Source: Epinephelus fuscoguttatus
Taxonomy: Eukaryota > Chordata > Actinopteri > Perciformes > Serranidae
Assembly (NCBI RefSeq): GCF_011397635.1
Contig: NC_064765.1
Span: 29,478,632-29,542,631, forward strand
Length of the DNA: 64,000 nt
Direction: 5' to 3'
The notes below the pieces were generated by a model. It saw nothing but the letters and a program-made list of their open reading frames with translations. It searched no databases and was not told where the DNA came from. Shown piece by piece: positions 11,397-22,435 of this stretch. The position numbers and the translations under genes are program-made. The first letter of the stretch is position 1. The number at the start of each line of letters is the position of its first letter.

Positions 11397-11468
11397 AAAT
11401 CCCTTCAAATATGACTCAAGGCCAGGGCCTGCTGAGTAGCCAGTGTGCGTCTTCCTACAGTGATGATT
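11397..11468 (-). other. odc1: probable noncoding leader exon 2 of odc1
   Basis: A 72-nt segment bounded by an acceptor (TTGTTCACAG) and a donor (CCG then GTGAGC) on the odc1 strand. Vertebrate ODC1 genes have noncoding 5' exons, which supports it. There is no transcript evidence, so this is a splice-site prediction. Confidence 0.5.
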
Positions 11469-12402
11469 CTGTGAACAAGAGCATTTTTAAGTTTTTTTTA
11501 AATTAAAAAAAAAAAATGCATTTCCTGAAAAGGAGGAAGCTGGGTCACGAAATAAGTTGCAGAACTCTAAATGTATTCTGTTTTTGAGCTACAAGCAATT
11601 TTATATTTATAAATTTAACAAAGCTACAGATGATTCTATTTAAACCATTACTTTCTGTCATAAAATTGACAAAACTTGTGGCATGCTCAAGACATACACG
11701 TGCAGCCTCTTGTCTAATAGCGCTCCTTTCTATAACTACTATGTCATGAGTCATGATTACTTGGTACAGTCTGCACAGAGAAGTCACTGAAAGCCCCAAG
11801 TGCTTAAGTCCCGCCCACTCAAGATTTAATCCAGTTAAAAAGAAGATAGGCCTGTAACGTAGAAGAATGACGTGAATACGAACCAATCGGCGACTAACAA
11901 ATGACGCCAACGTCAATATGCCGGTTCCGCGTAGAGCCGTTCGTGCCATGAGGTGATCTAGCATATGAAGTTACTGATAACGTGGTTCAGCCAAGTAAAC
12001 GCCAACATCATAAGAATTTGTTCATCGTAACATCGACACACCAAAGTCTACGGCCCTGACAAGTTAACACCACGTGCTAACGTAATGCCAGTTAGTTAGC
12101 GAGGTGAAGATAATAATTGCGAAAATGACGTTAGCTAACCCGCCGCCTGTCACACCGGCCACGTCGTAATATTAGGTAACACTCAATAGCGATTCAATTT
12201 TGATTCAAATTGGCATTACAGTTATGGTAATGTAGCGAAAATACCCAACCCTTAAACAATAAAACAACCATTTAGTCATTGTCCTGTTTGAGCCGCCACA
12301 ACCGAATCAGCCTGCTACTTGCTACCGTTAACGTTAGCTAAAAAGCATTTAAGCTAAAATGTGACGTCGTTAGTTGTGAGATATCGAAAATACATTGCCT
12401 AC

Positions 12403-12530
12403 CTTAAAAAGCATTTACAAAGAGTGTGTCCATGAGACCAGAATGCTGGGATAAAAAAATAAAGCGGGTTCTCTCCACAAAGAAATCCGCTACTAGATGT
12501 TTCAACCCTACTAGGACTGAAACTGGAGTG
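12403..12530 (-). other. odc1: probable noncoding leader exon 1 of odc1
   Basis: The donor TTTTTAAG then GTAGGC sits at 12402. The 5' end near 12530 is placed about 25-30 bases below the TATA box at 12554-12563. Exact transcription start is not determined. Confidence 0.5.
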
Positions 12531-12553
12531 GAAGCCGGCAAGAGATCCCGACA

Positions 12554-12563
12554 GTATTTATAG
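12554..12563 (-). promoter_or_regulatory. TATA box of odc1
   Basis: CTATAAATAC on the minus strand, in a locally GC-rich context upstream of the predicted first exon. Vertebrate ODC1 promoters are TATA-containing, which fits. Confidence 0.7.
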
Positions 12564-12570
12564 AGAGCTC

Positions 12571-12584
12571 GTTGCTACGGCAAC
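12571..12584. promoter_or_regulatory. X-box-like RFX site upstream of the odc1 TATA box
   Basis: GTTGCTACGGCAAC is a near-palindrome matching the X-box pattern bound by RFX transcription factors, with two GTTGC-type half sites. It lies 8 bases upstream of the TATA box. The motif match is seen; binding is inferred. Confidence 0.45.
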
Positions 12585-12759
12585 GCAGCCAGCTGAAACC
12601 GGCCTCCCATCCACGTATGAACCGGTTTAGGCTTGTAACCTCATCCACATGGTGGGAAAGACTGGTCAGACAGACAGACAGGCAGACACGGACCACCATA
12701 CAACTACTTAGAAAACACAAGATTACTTAACACAGCCAGTTCAAACAGACCGTCTATCT

Positions 12760-12790
12760 GTTATGTAAAAAAAAAAAAAAAAAAAAAAGA
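12760..12790. repeat. poly-A tract
   Basis: A run of about 22 A residues followed by GAAAG, upstream of odc1. No adjoining SINE or LINE body was recognised. Confidence 0.85.
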
Positions 12791-13879
12791 AAGACAAGAT
12801 GGATAGTTATTTAACTGTTATTAGCACTCACAAGACTGTCCAGCCCCAGCTTGTACTTCTCACGTAAAAACTTGTGTTGTCTCTTTTGCCAAGTGCTTAC
12901 TGTGAAAATAAATTTGAGCTTATGAAAATAGGAGTACGTTATCTGAAGTTTGTCTTTTGAGAAAGTCCAAATATTAAAGAAAAGGCCTGCATGACAGTGG
13001 TGTAGTGGAGGGTATAAGCAGGTACATAGGGTATACCCACTACTTTTTCTGGTTGTTTACAATATACCCACCTGTCAGCCAAAAGCCATTGCAATAGGCT
13101 TTATAGGACATATACCCAATTCCTTCTTCGTAACCTATTCATCTACCAAGTAGGTGACCCACTTCATCAACTACCACTACAAGACTGGATGTAGCAAAAC
13201 ATGCTCTGATAAACAGTAAGATTTAAATCAGTTAAACTAATCATATAGCCCAGTTGATTATATGTTTCAGTAGTTTTGCAAGCAAAAATGCCACACATGC
13301 TCAGGCTTGATCAAATCCAATAATTAAAGTATTCATTGGCCAGAGCCCTAGAGCGTTTTTATGCATACATCTACCTGACTTCATGATGATGACATCAGTA
13401 CAGGTTCCTGCACTGCATTTGTGTTTTCCCCAGAGGTGCTCACTCACTGTCTGGCTTTGACTGGCAGCATGGCCTCAAGGATGTGACCTGGCTTGATGGC
13501 AGTCTGTTCAGTCTCATACTGAGGTCTTGACCTACCTGATGAGATTAAAGGAGATCACAAGATGACTCAGAGACAGCAACGTGTCAACACAGGCACATAT
13601 GTCAACAACAGCTCTTTAAAGCCATGTTCTGAGAACATTTGTATCATATCTATATCCTTCTTCAAGTTTGTATAACAAACGTGGGCCATGAATTGAAACA
13701 CACACGCTACCGGAAATCACAAAGAATGATATGCAGGTTTTTTAAAAATATTTTATGGTGCTTCTACTCTTAAGCTGTAAGATGCTTTTTCACCCACAGC
13801 CCACAAATCCCTGTCCTCCACACATTTCCTATGGAGCTACATTTGTTTCTTTATTATTCAGTCAAACAGAGTAGGTTTT

Positions 13880-14608
13880 GCAATCAAAAAAAAGATCTGA
13901 GAGCAAAAGTATCAATATTGCAATCAAAGATGTTATGTTATGTAATGCAAGTAATGCAAGTAAAAAATGATTGATCAAAAATGCAAATCCAAAAATTTTG
14001 TTTGCGAGTAATTTTTTTCCGTTTCCAAGTCAAAAAGTTTTGCGAGTAAAAAGTTGAAGGTGGTGGGTGGGGCCTAAACTGAAAGCTGTAAGACACGTCT
14101 CTATTGGCCAGTCTTGATCGGAATGACAGCTTGCAAAGCAACATGGGAGTTCTGTAGTTCACAGGGAATTCAATGCGGGAGCTGCCGCGAAAATCAATCA
14201 GCAGGTATGTTTATACATAACTAATAATAGCAAGAATGTTATATTTGAACTGGTGCATGTAGATTGCTTTTGTTTAGCCAGGGCAGAACTATTCGACGGC
14301 GTAACGGTCAGCATCGTCGATACCCCGGGGTGTAGCAGTAATGCCGACAGTAGAGTGTTTCCAGTGGGAGAGAGGAAATCGTGGGTGTAGCCCGCTCTGT
14401 ATGGAGCCACGTCAAACCCACCAATAGAAACTCTTCTCTCATCCATCAGCGTAGGCCCCGCCTACGCAGTTGAACTTGCAAGCAAAACTTTAACTCGCAA
14501 GCAAAGAGTTCTGATTTAAAAGCAAAATGATCCCACGTTTTTACTCACAAACTTGATTTTTGATTGCAGTCCAAGAAATATGCTCTCAAAACAGTTTTAT
14601 ATGATTGC
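13880..14608. mobile_element. fold-back element with GCAATCA ends (non-autonomous)
   Basis: The ends are imperfect inverted repeats. The left end has GCAATCA..GAGAGCAAAAGT, GCAATCAAAG and TTTGCGAGTAA. The right end reads, inverted, as GCAATCAT..GAGAGCAT, GCAATCAAAAATC and TTTGTGAGTAAAAA. It encloses a GC-richer core of about 450 bases. There is no transposase frame. It resembles MITE-type fold-back elements; the superfamily is not assigned. Confidence 0.65.
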
Positions 14609-16412
14609 AACAAAAAGACACAAAAATACCTCCCTAATTTCCCCCTTACTGCACAGTCTAATCAGTCCAAAGGTTGCTTTCATTGACATTTGGTTTGCAA
14701 GCAGACATTACCAAATGAAGGAAAATGGAGAACTTGGATTAGTGTGACCCAACAGTAGGCTACATGTGGAAATGTTGCACAAGCAGTGGTTCCAGTACAC
14801 TAACAGCAAGCGTCAGGATTTCATGAGGACCACATATCTGTGGGCTTAACTTAATATCTTTTCCAGGTCCTGAGGCCAAAATCAAGATGGCAGTCAACTC
14901 TTTTTTGCACAATGGCGTTTCCATTCAAATCTTCTGCAGCACTGGTGAATGAAGTCATGTTTTCCAAGCAGTTTAATTATCAAAAAGTAAAAAGCACAGC
15001 CCTTTCTGAATTGGTTAATACATTAAAATGAGGTTAAGCGGCAAAACTGTACGATGACATAATCTTTAATGATTTTCATGCATTGCAGTTTTCCTATAGC
15101 CCTGCCCTGAATCTGAACTTGTTCTTGCAGGCCTCACTTCCTATGCAGACCCATGCTTGTCAGTGAGGAAGTGGGCCCACACTTGGGGGCTAATTCATTT
15201 TCAACAGATGTTTATCAGCTTGGTAAAAATCACAAGATCCCAAAACACTTACGTATTTGACGTATTTAATAGAAAACCCAAATTAGACTGTTTCTTGACT
15301 TCCAGTCATTTCCTTTTGTTTCTGTTTGTGTCTCTCTCTTCCACTGAATGTCTGTGTCTCTATCCTCTCCTTCACCTCTCTCCTTCTCCTCCTCTTGTAA
15401 TGTCTATCTCTCGCTCTGTGTGGACTTTCTGTTATCATTACTGTGGACCATTGTGGCCTAACCCCCACATTTACAAGGCGTCACAGAGGACAAGGATGAC
15501 GATTGTTATTGGCCACCCACAAGATACAGTGCAGTGTACGGGGCTACAGGCCTTGGTGACTGTGTCATGTGTATCACTGCGTCTGGCTTTGTGTTTCTCT
15601 TCACTTCTTTGTTAGCTCATAGTTGCATAATGAAATGCCACTGTTTCATCAACTTATGTTCTTGTACCATCTGACTCAGTGTTCCTAACATGCTGAGGAA
15701 ACAAACCACTCCTTTCCCTGACATTTCTCAAGTGAATAAACCAAGGATGCACAATAATATTGGCACATCATCTGTATCAGCTGATATGGGCACATTCAAT
15801 CAACACCTTAAGTACGCGGATGATTCCCTTACTGTCAGCCTTCAGCGTGGATCAGAGCATGATCATGGCCCAGCACTGGATGAATTTGTTAATTGTTGAG
15901 ATCAGTTTTTTTCCCGATTAATTTCAGGGGCGTCTGGGGGGAATTTACCTCGGGATGAATTTTTAGAAACAGCTACACTGTCCATTTAAGAGCATTTTGA
16001 AAGCAAAAATTTTAGATTAGGGGTTCTCAACTTTTTGATGACTGAGTGCCAATTTAAGGAGCCAGCATATGACTGAGGACCGTAGAGGAAAAGTGCACAC
16101 GCTATGACTTGTTTATGACTTTTTAATGACATACAATGACTTTTTTGACTACAGCAACACCACTCCCTCACAAAATATATTGTAATTAAGGCCTAGGAAT
16201 AAACTGTACTCAACTTCATTTGTACCAGGTGATAATGATAATAATAATAACTAGTCCATACCCATTGGTAGCTTTGTCACCTTCTACCTATGCCAATCCT
16301 CAATGCCTATGTGCAGTTTCATAGATTGACCACGTCAGTGAGTAGAAAAACGTGGGACAGACAGAATGACTGACTGACAGAATGACACACTGGCAGTTTC
16401 CGTAATTATGTA
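14609..16412. other. intergenic sequence, no gene recognised
   Basis: No supported exons. A pyrimidine-rich stretch at about 15300-15420 creates spurious open frames. The part 16220-16412 is a diverged second unit of the adjacent repeat: it shares CCACGTTTTTCT.CTCACTGAC, read on the minus strand. It is bordered by an ATA-rich run. Confidence 0.6.
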
Positions 16413-17273
16413 CAGCATACCATACCATGACTTAGTCATACCGAAAATTAGAAAAAAACCCAAACATTGGTCCACAGGGGGAGCCACAGTGATCGGTTGC
16501 ATTTTAGCCATTTTTAAGCATTTTTCTGTTGTTATAGCGCCACCCAGTTGCCAATTAGAGTTAAATTTCTCCAGTCACCTTGAGGCGTCCTGTTCTACAT
16601 ATCTACCAAGTTTAGTAAAAATCCATATGGTGGTTAGGCCTAGATAAGAAATCAGCTCTCTAGCGCCCCCATTTTGTTTGATGGGGTCAATAATGGAGGG
16701 GTCCCCTCAGATTATGTGTGGTCATATGCCTACAAAGTTGCGTGGTGATGGGTGAAACCCTTGAGATGTTATACACCTTTATGTGATGAGCCACGCCCTC
16801 CGCAATATTCATTGCCTTATAGAAGCTCAGTTTTAGTAAGTTTTCCAACTTTTGCCAAGAGGTAACTTTAGATATTGGTCCCAAGATTATGAGTTTCATG
16901 CAGATCGGTTAAACTTCCTAGGAAGAGATGGATTTGAAGTGTTTTTCAAAAAAATCAAAATGGCTGAAAATCTATATAACCGGAAGTTATGGGTTCTTGA
17001 GGCAAATTTGTTCCTCATGAGGAGAGGCATCTCTGTGCAAAGTTTCATGTCTCTACGACATACAGGGCATGAGATATGCCCATTCAATGTTTGCAATTTA
17101 AATCGGTTGCTATAGCGCCCCCCTTTGACCAATTGATGTAATATTGCTTCATTCGCATCCTCCCATGACCCTCTACCAGTGTGCCACATTTCACATGGAT
17201 TGACCAAGTCAGTGAGGAGAAAAACGTGGAACAGACACACAGACAGACAGAGTTTTCGTCATTATATAGTAAG
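16413..17273 (-). mobile_element. dispersed repeat, copy B (inverted relative to copy A)
   Basis: The reverse complement of this stretch matches 4479-5334 nearly base for base over its length, with the same end points. Scattered substitutions include GATGAAAAC versus GACGAAAAC near the end. It is bordered on the right by an (ATA)n microsatellite. On the left it continues into a diverged partial unit. No protein-coding capacity beyond the antisense copies of the same repeat frames. Confidence 0.85.

Positions 17274-17274
<1 letters not shown>

Positions 17275-17318
<44 letters not shown>
17275..17318. repeat. (ATA)n microsatellite
   Basis: About 14 ATA units directly abutting the end of repeat copy B. 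A shorter ATA-rich run sits on the other side at about 16228-16250. Confidence 0.95.
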
Positions 17319-17320
<2 letters not shown>

Positions 17321-17640
17321 CTTTATTTATTTATATAGCAAGCGCTGTACAATAAAACTAAACACAATTAAAACACAAGAAGAATAAAACAAATAACATG
17401 TCATAAAATGTCATCAAGATAAAATAGGGTCATAATAATAATAAAAGGTCATTAAAATCAGTAAGATCGCAATAAAATAGACAGACAGCTCAGATAAAGT
17501 CAGGATATGAAGTAAACTTTTAGGAGAGACTTAAACAAAGCCAGTGACTCAGACAGCCTTATATCCTTGGGCAGGTCATTCCAGAGCCTTGGGGTCCTGG
17601 GGGCAAAAACTCTGTCCCTTTTGGTGCACAGTAACCGCAG
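17319..17640. repeat. teleost dispersed repeat fragment
   Basis: It begins AAACTTTATTTATTTATATAG and ends with CATTCCAGAGCCTTGGGGTC. From general knowledge, this combination is typical of a widespread teleost interspersed repeat. It is non-coding here. Confidence 0.6.
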
Positions 17641-18112
17641 TTAGCTGTCAGTGTCAGTTTTGTATCTATGTTTCAGAAAAGGCAGAGGTTTTGAAGTTCA
17701 CGCCTTGGGCGTGGGCATGTGTATTTGTTTATACTTAAGATGGCTTGCTTTGTTTGTTCATAAGATGAACAAACAGTAATGAACATCCATGAGGCTTGAC
17801 CTCAATATAGCTACCTGAGCAATTTTGAGCGGTCCAGAAAGCTGCTTGCAGCAGATGGTGCCTGCGGCGTTTCTTTACTCTTTTGATTCTGCACCCAGCA
17901 GCATGTTGACACACAGGGCGCTTAATTATCTTAAAGCTCTGATGACGCCACTGACTCCATCCAGACAGCTGGGTAGAGTTAAGACTATTGCACGGCACAG
18001 TCACTAAACTGTGACCAGCCAGTCACCGAAAGGAAGTGCAGTGTTAATCATACTGCAAACTCTGAATTTAGATACAGACCAATACATGGAAATCAGAGAC
18101 ATAAATATTTAC

Positions 18113-18927
18113 ATTTTAACAGCCACAAATACTTAATATTGTAATTTAAACACCACTGAATTCACAGCACTGGAATGTATTTCACTTTGAACTCCATGTG
18201 TCTGAATTTATTTGTTCTGATTTCACCTTTTTGAATTCAAAACAGAAATTTTGTTTTGCAATTTAATTTTAAAAGCTGAATTTGAATGTATTTTTTTTCA
18301 TTGTTCACAACTTAATATTCAAAATTTTAAGTTCAGAATTTCACAATTCCAGGAAAAAAATAAATTTAGGTCGCTCAAATTTGATTGGTCAAATTCAGAT
18401 CTTAAAATTTAGGTTGCAAAAAAAATCAAATAGATCAGCAGATACAGAAACAGCACAAACTGGAAGACTTACCGGGGCCTCATCATTCTCCCTTTTCATT
18501 ATCTTTGGATTTATTTATTTATTGTTTTTTTGGATCACATGCCTGACAGAACATGCTCTGAAAGGCCAGAAGTTGGTCCGACTGCATTCAGGCTCAACTG
18601 CCTAGGTTGCCTGGATGTTGCTATTTCAATTTTTTCGAGTTGAAGTTTTAGATCTGAATTTGACCAATCAAATTTGAGCAATCTGAATCTTTTTTTTCTT
18701 TTAAATTCTGAAAATTATATTTTTGGGTCTCAATTTGTAAACAGTGAAAAAAAAAATCAAATTCCACTTTTGAAATTGCAACTCAAGGAATTTCATATTT
18801 TAATTTCTAAGAGGTGAGTTTAGAACAAATAAATTCAGATACATGGTCTTCAAAGTAAAATATTTCAGTCCTGAGGATTCAGTGGTGTGTAAATTTTAAT
18901 ATTAAGGAATTCAGTGGCTGTTAAAAT
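18113..18927. mobile_element. fold-back element with long terminal inverted repeats
   Basis: The ends are ATTTTAACAGCCAC at 18113-18126 and its exact complement at 18914-18927. Arms of about 300 bp each continue as diverged inverted repeats, sharing ACACCACTGAAT, GAATTTATTTGTTCT and CAAATTTGATTGGTCAAATT near the inner boundary. The spacer of about 200 bp contains no supported gene. This is the structure of a non-autonomous fold-back DNA transposon. Confidence 0.8.
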
Positions 18928-19599
18928 TAAAATACTCACGTGTTGTATTTGCTTCCAATCAAACTTGATGTCAGTTTTGTGAGGTCAATCCAGACTGGCA
19001 TAAAAGGAGAGGGAGATGCAATATATCAAACAAGACTGAGACTACAGGCTGTGACAGAGACATTCCACGTAAAGAGTGGAGATAAATGTTAAGATCTGTA
19101 TTTCCATGAAATACACAGACAATGGGTGGCTTGTAATTAAGGCCATGCTGTAGTGTCTGGCATGTTACCGCAATACCTTAAAAAAAAAATTAAATTGAAG
19201 GTTTGGTCTTGTGGGTCTGTCCTGACTGCGCTCATCCACAGTCAGTTCAGTCACAAGGCTGATGTCACTTTCACTGTCACGCTACTCCTGTCTTCTTTCC
19301 ATATATTTTCAGATGTATGTCCTCACTGTCGGGACTACATACATACAGACATTGCATGATGAAATCTTAATGTCTTTTTTAAGGGCACTGTTTGAACTAT
19401 ACCATTTTGATTGCAGAGTGCTGGGATTTATAAATAGTCATGACCATGGATGAATTACATGGATGGTCCTACCACTCTCAGGCCCAGGTGCCCAAAGTTT
19501 CAGTTTCAAGACACCAACCTGGGGGAGACTCAAAATGACCACAAAACAAAAGACAGCAAAACAACCACAGGGACACATAATGACTACAAAGAGACATCA

Positions 19600-21251
19600 G
19601 GCCCGTTTCCACTGAAGAAGTTCCTGCTACTATTTGGGGGGCAGGAACTACTACAGGAACATCCTCTCGCTCGGCCCTCTCAACTGCCGTGTCTCCACTG
19701 AGAGAGCGGAGTAGGAGCAAAGAAGGTGGATAAAGCAAGACGGTCCACTGCGAGTCAGTTTCCTGTATCAGTATCACGTGGGGTTCGCGACCCCCACGCC
19801 CCTTTAGGAGACTAACAGCAGGTCCTGAGTCCATTGACTTCAGTGGGAGAAATGAACGTGATTACAAATTATGGCCGATTCTTTCGCCCCATAGTCACGG
19901 AAGCAGATATTGGACCCATTTATCACAAGCCACATATCTTCAGAACATTCCAACACCAAAATGGCAAATTTCAGACGGACAAATCAGGAGAAAATTTACT
20001 TTGTTCAAGACCTGTTTCTGTCTCAACAACACACTCTCGCGAGATCTGGCAACAGATATCTCCTCTCTGGTGCTGAAATCAGTGCAGTTTCACCAAAGAT
20101 ACTGGATTACTAAAAATATTTTTTCCAGCGGATGTCTGAGTTACAACATGGTTGAGCTAACTGGAGTTGTTTCATGTCGTATCCGACAAAAGGAGGCTTT
20201 TAACAGATGATGTCCTGATGTTGTCCTGATGTTGTAACTAAGATATCTACTGGAAAAAATATTTTTTTCACGGACCGTGTATTGAGTTACTGAGTTATTA
20301 CAGACACTGCTAACGGCTAACGGTTAGCCCAGCTAATCTACAATAACCAAGCGAGGTTGGGGATACTCATCTTTGATTGGCAGTTCTCCATCATCTTTGA
20401 TTGGGCTACGGGGGACAATGCCTACTTAGGAGACCGGAAATGTGTACCATTTCATACAATGGGGGTATATTGTAGGTGGTACATCTTGTACATAGACATA
20501 TGTCTATGATCTTGTAGTAATAGTATCTTTGGTAGGAGGAAGGTTCCTGTAAAGTTACCGGGCTCTGTATGTGACGTAATCGTTGTGCGACCATTTTGAC
20601 CGGGGCGACGTAGGGGCGTAGGGACGCCGTTAGCGGTGTCTGTAATAACTCCGGTCACGGTCGGTGAAAGAAATATTTTTTTCAGCGGATGTCTTAGTTA
20701 CAACATGATTGAGCTAACTGGAGTAGTTTCATGTCGTATCCGACAACGGGAGGCTTTTAACAGGTGACGTCCTGATGTTAGCTTTGCTGCTGCTGTTAGC
20801 TGTCCCTGCCAGCTGATGCTTTCTAGACACCGTGATTTCCCAAAACTGAATAAACACCACACATAGCAACACAAAACTGCTTTGCTAGTTCAATCATATT
20901 GTAACTAAGATATCTGCTGGAAAAAATATTTTTTTACGGACCGTTTATTGAGTTATTACAGACACCACTAACAGCTATCGGTTCGCCCAGCTAATCTACA
21001 ATAACCATGTTATTACTTACAAAACGTCACATCCCGCCTTGAGTATCTCCAATCAGCACCAAGTAATCCCTAAGCCCCAGCCAGGAGTTTCTTGGGGCAG
21101 TTCTGAGTACCTACTCCGAGGCAGGGACTTGTTTAGCCCTGGTAAAAGTTCCGGAACTCTGTCCTTCGGGGGTGGTTCCTGCGGTGGAGACACGCACCAA
21201 TGGCCCCGGCCCTGTAAAATTATCCCAAAGTTGCTGCGGTGGAAACGGGCC
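19600..21251. mobile_element. TIR-bounded DNA element with internal duplications (1.65 kb)
   Basis: Perfect 13-bp terminal inverted repeats, GGCCCGTTTCCAC at 19600-19612 and its complement at 21239-21251. A block of about 230 bp at 20120-20350 (GCGGATGTCTGAGTTACAAC through TAATCTACAATAACCA) is repeated in two parts at 20680-20780 and 20900-21007. No transposase was found, so it is non-autonomous. The flanks are one broken low-complexity array of the CTACAAAGAGA type, suggesting insertion into it. No clear target-site duplication. Confidence 0.75.
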
Positions 21252-22089
21252 CATTAACAACTACAAGAGATTCAAAATGACCTCGAAGAGAGACCCCGCT
21301 CCTGGAGGGCCCCAGTCAAAAGCACTCCATTCCACCTATGCAGTTTGAATAGATGGAAACACGCTGGGAAATCCACTTTGCTACCAACACAGACTGTCAC
21401 ATGCCAGTTTGCCCTGAGCATACAGTTGCATGAGCAAAATCATGTGCTATAACTGCCTGTAGTGTGTGGTATTCCTGGTTCTATGTTAACATGATTTACT
21501 TTACATTATGTACACATTCATAAAAATGTAAATTTGAATTACATTTATTCAACCTATATTTTGACAGAGGTTATACTGAGACCAAAGTTTCTATGTACGT
21601 CATGAACACATGAAGAAGTTTGAATGACTGTTTATTTCAATGATTTTATATTGGAGTCAAATTGTCTTTATCTTTTCTTAAACTTATATCAGTATTTTTT
21701 GTCTTGTTTTGTTTGACATTAATTACATAACTAATAATGTTTGGAGAAGAAATAAGTTGACACTTTGCTTTAATGGTTGTTTCTTACGAGAGTTTAGTTC
21801 TTGTACATTAAATATGTTGGTAGAATGAGAGTAGACTATGAAACCTTTGCCTCATTTCCACTGCACAGTTCAGCTCTACTCCACTCACTTATGGTACCAG
21901 GGGCTTTTCTCAAATTCATTTTCCACTGCAGATAGTACCCTGTCATATCAGTGGGATTCTTACCTGGCTGTCACAGTGATGCCATGTGAAAGTGCCCTGA
22001 CATCATCTTCAACCCAACACAATTGACCACAGGGTGGTTTTGCACGCCGACATTTTTAAAACTCAGGGTCAAGTGAACAAAAAAAAATG
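21252..22089. other. intergenic sequence, no gene recognised
   Basis: The first about 60 bases continue the ACTACAAGAGATTCAAAATGA-type array interrupted by the upstream element. The rest is AT-rich with no supported exon. Confidence 0.55.
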
Positions 22090-22435
22090 TGATAGCTACT
22101 GTCAAGTTGTCATGACTAAGATATCGTCTGGTAATGTCATCCTGGTTAATGTCAAGTTGTCATAATAAGGACATCCCAAACAAATTTAATGTCAACTTGT
22201 CATGACAAAGACATCTTCTGGTGATGTCACTTTGATTAATGTCAAGTTGTCATAATCAAGACAACCCAAACAATGTCAACTTGTCATTACAAAAACCGAA
22301 TGACACTTAATGACAGCAGTCATAAACGTTTATGACATGTACAAAATGTTCATGACAGGTTCATGACTGTGTCATGTCATAGTTATGACAGTGTCATGTC
22401 ACTCTTATGTAGATACCTTCAAGTAAAGTGCAACC
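22090..22435. repeat. TGTCAAGTTGTCAT-type tandem/dispersed repeat
   Basis: The motif AATGTCAAGTTGTCAT or AATGTCAACTTGTCAT recurs about five times at roughly 40-53 base intervals. It is followed by a TGACA-rich stretch ending CTTCAAGTAAAGTGCAACCA. The same sequence type is widespread in teleosts. It is non-coding. Confidence 0.75.
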
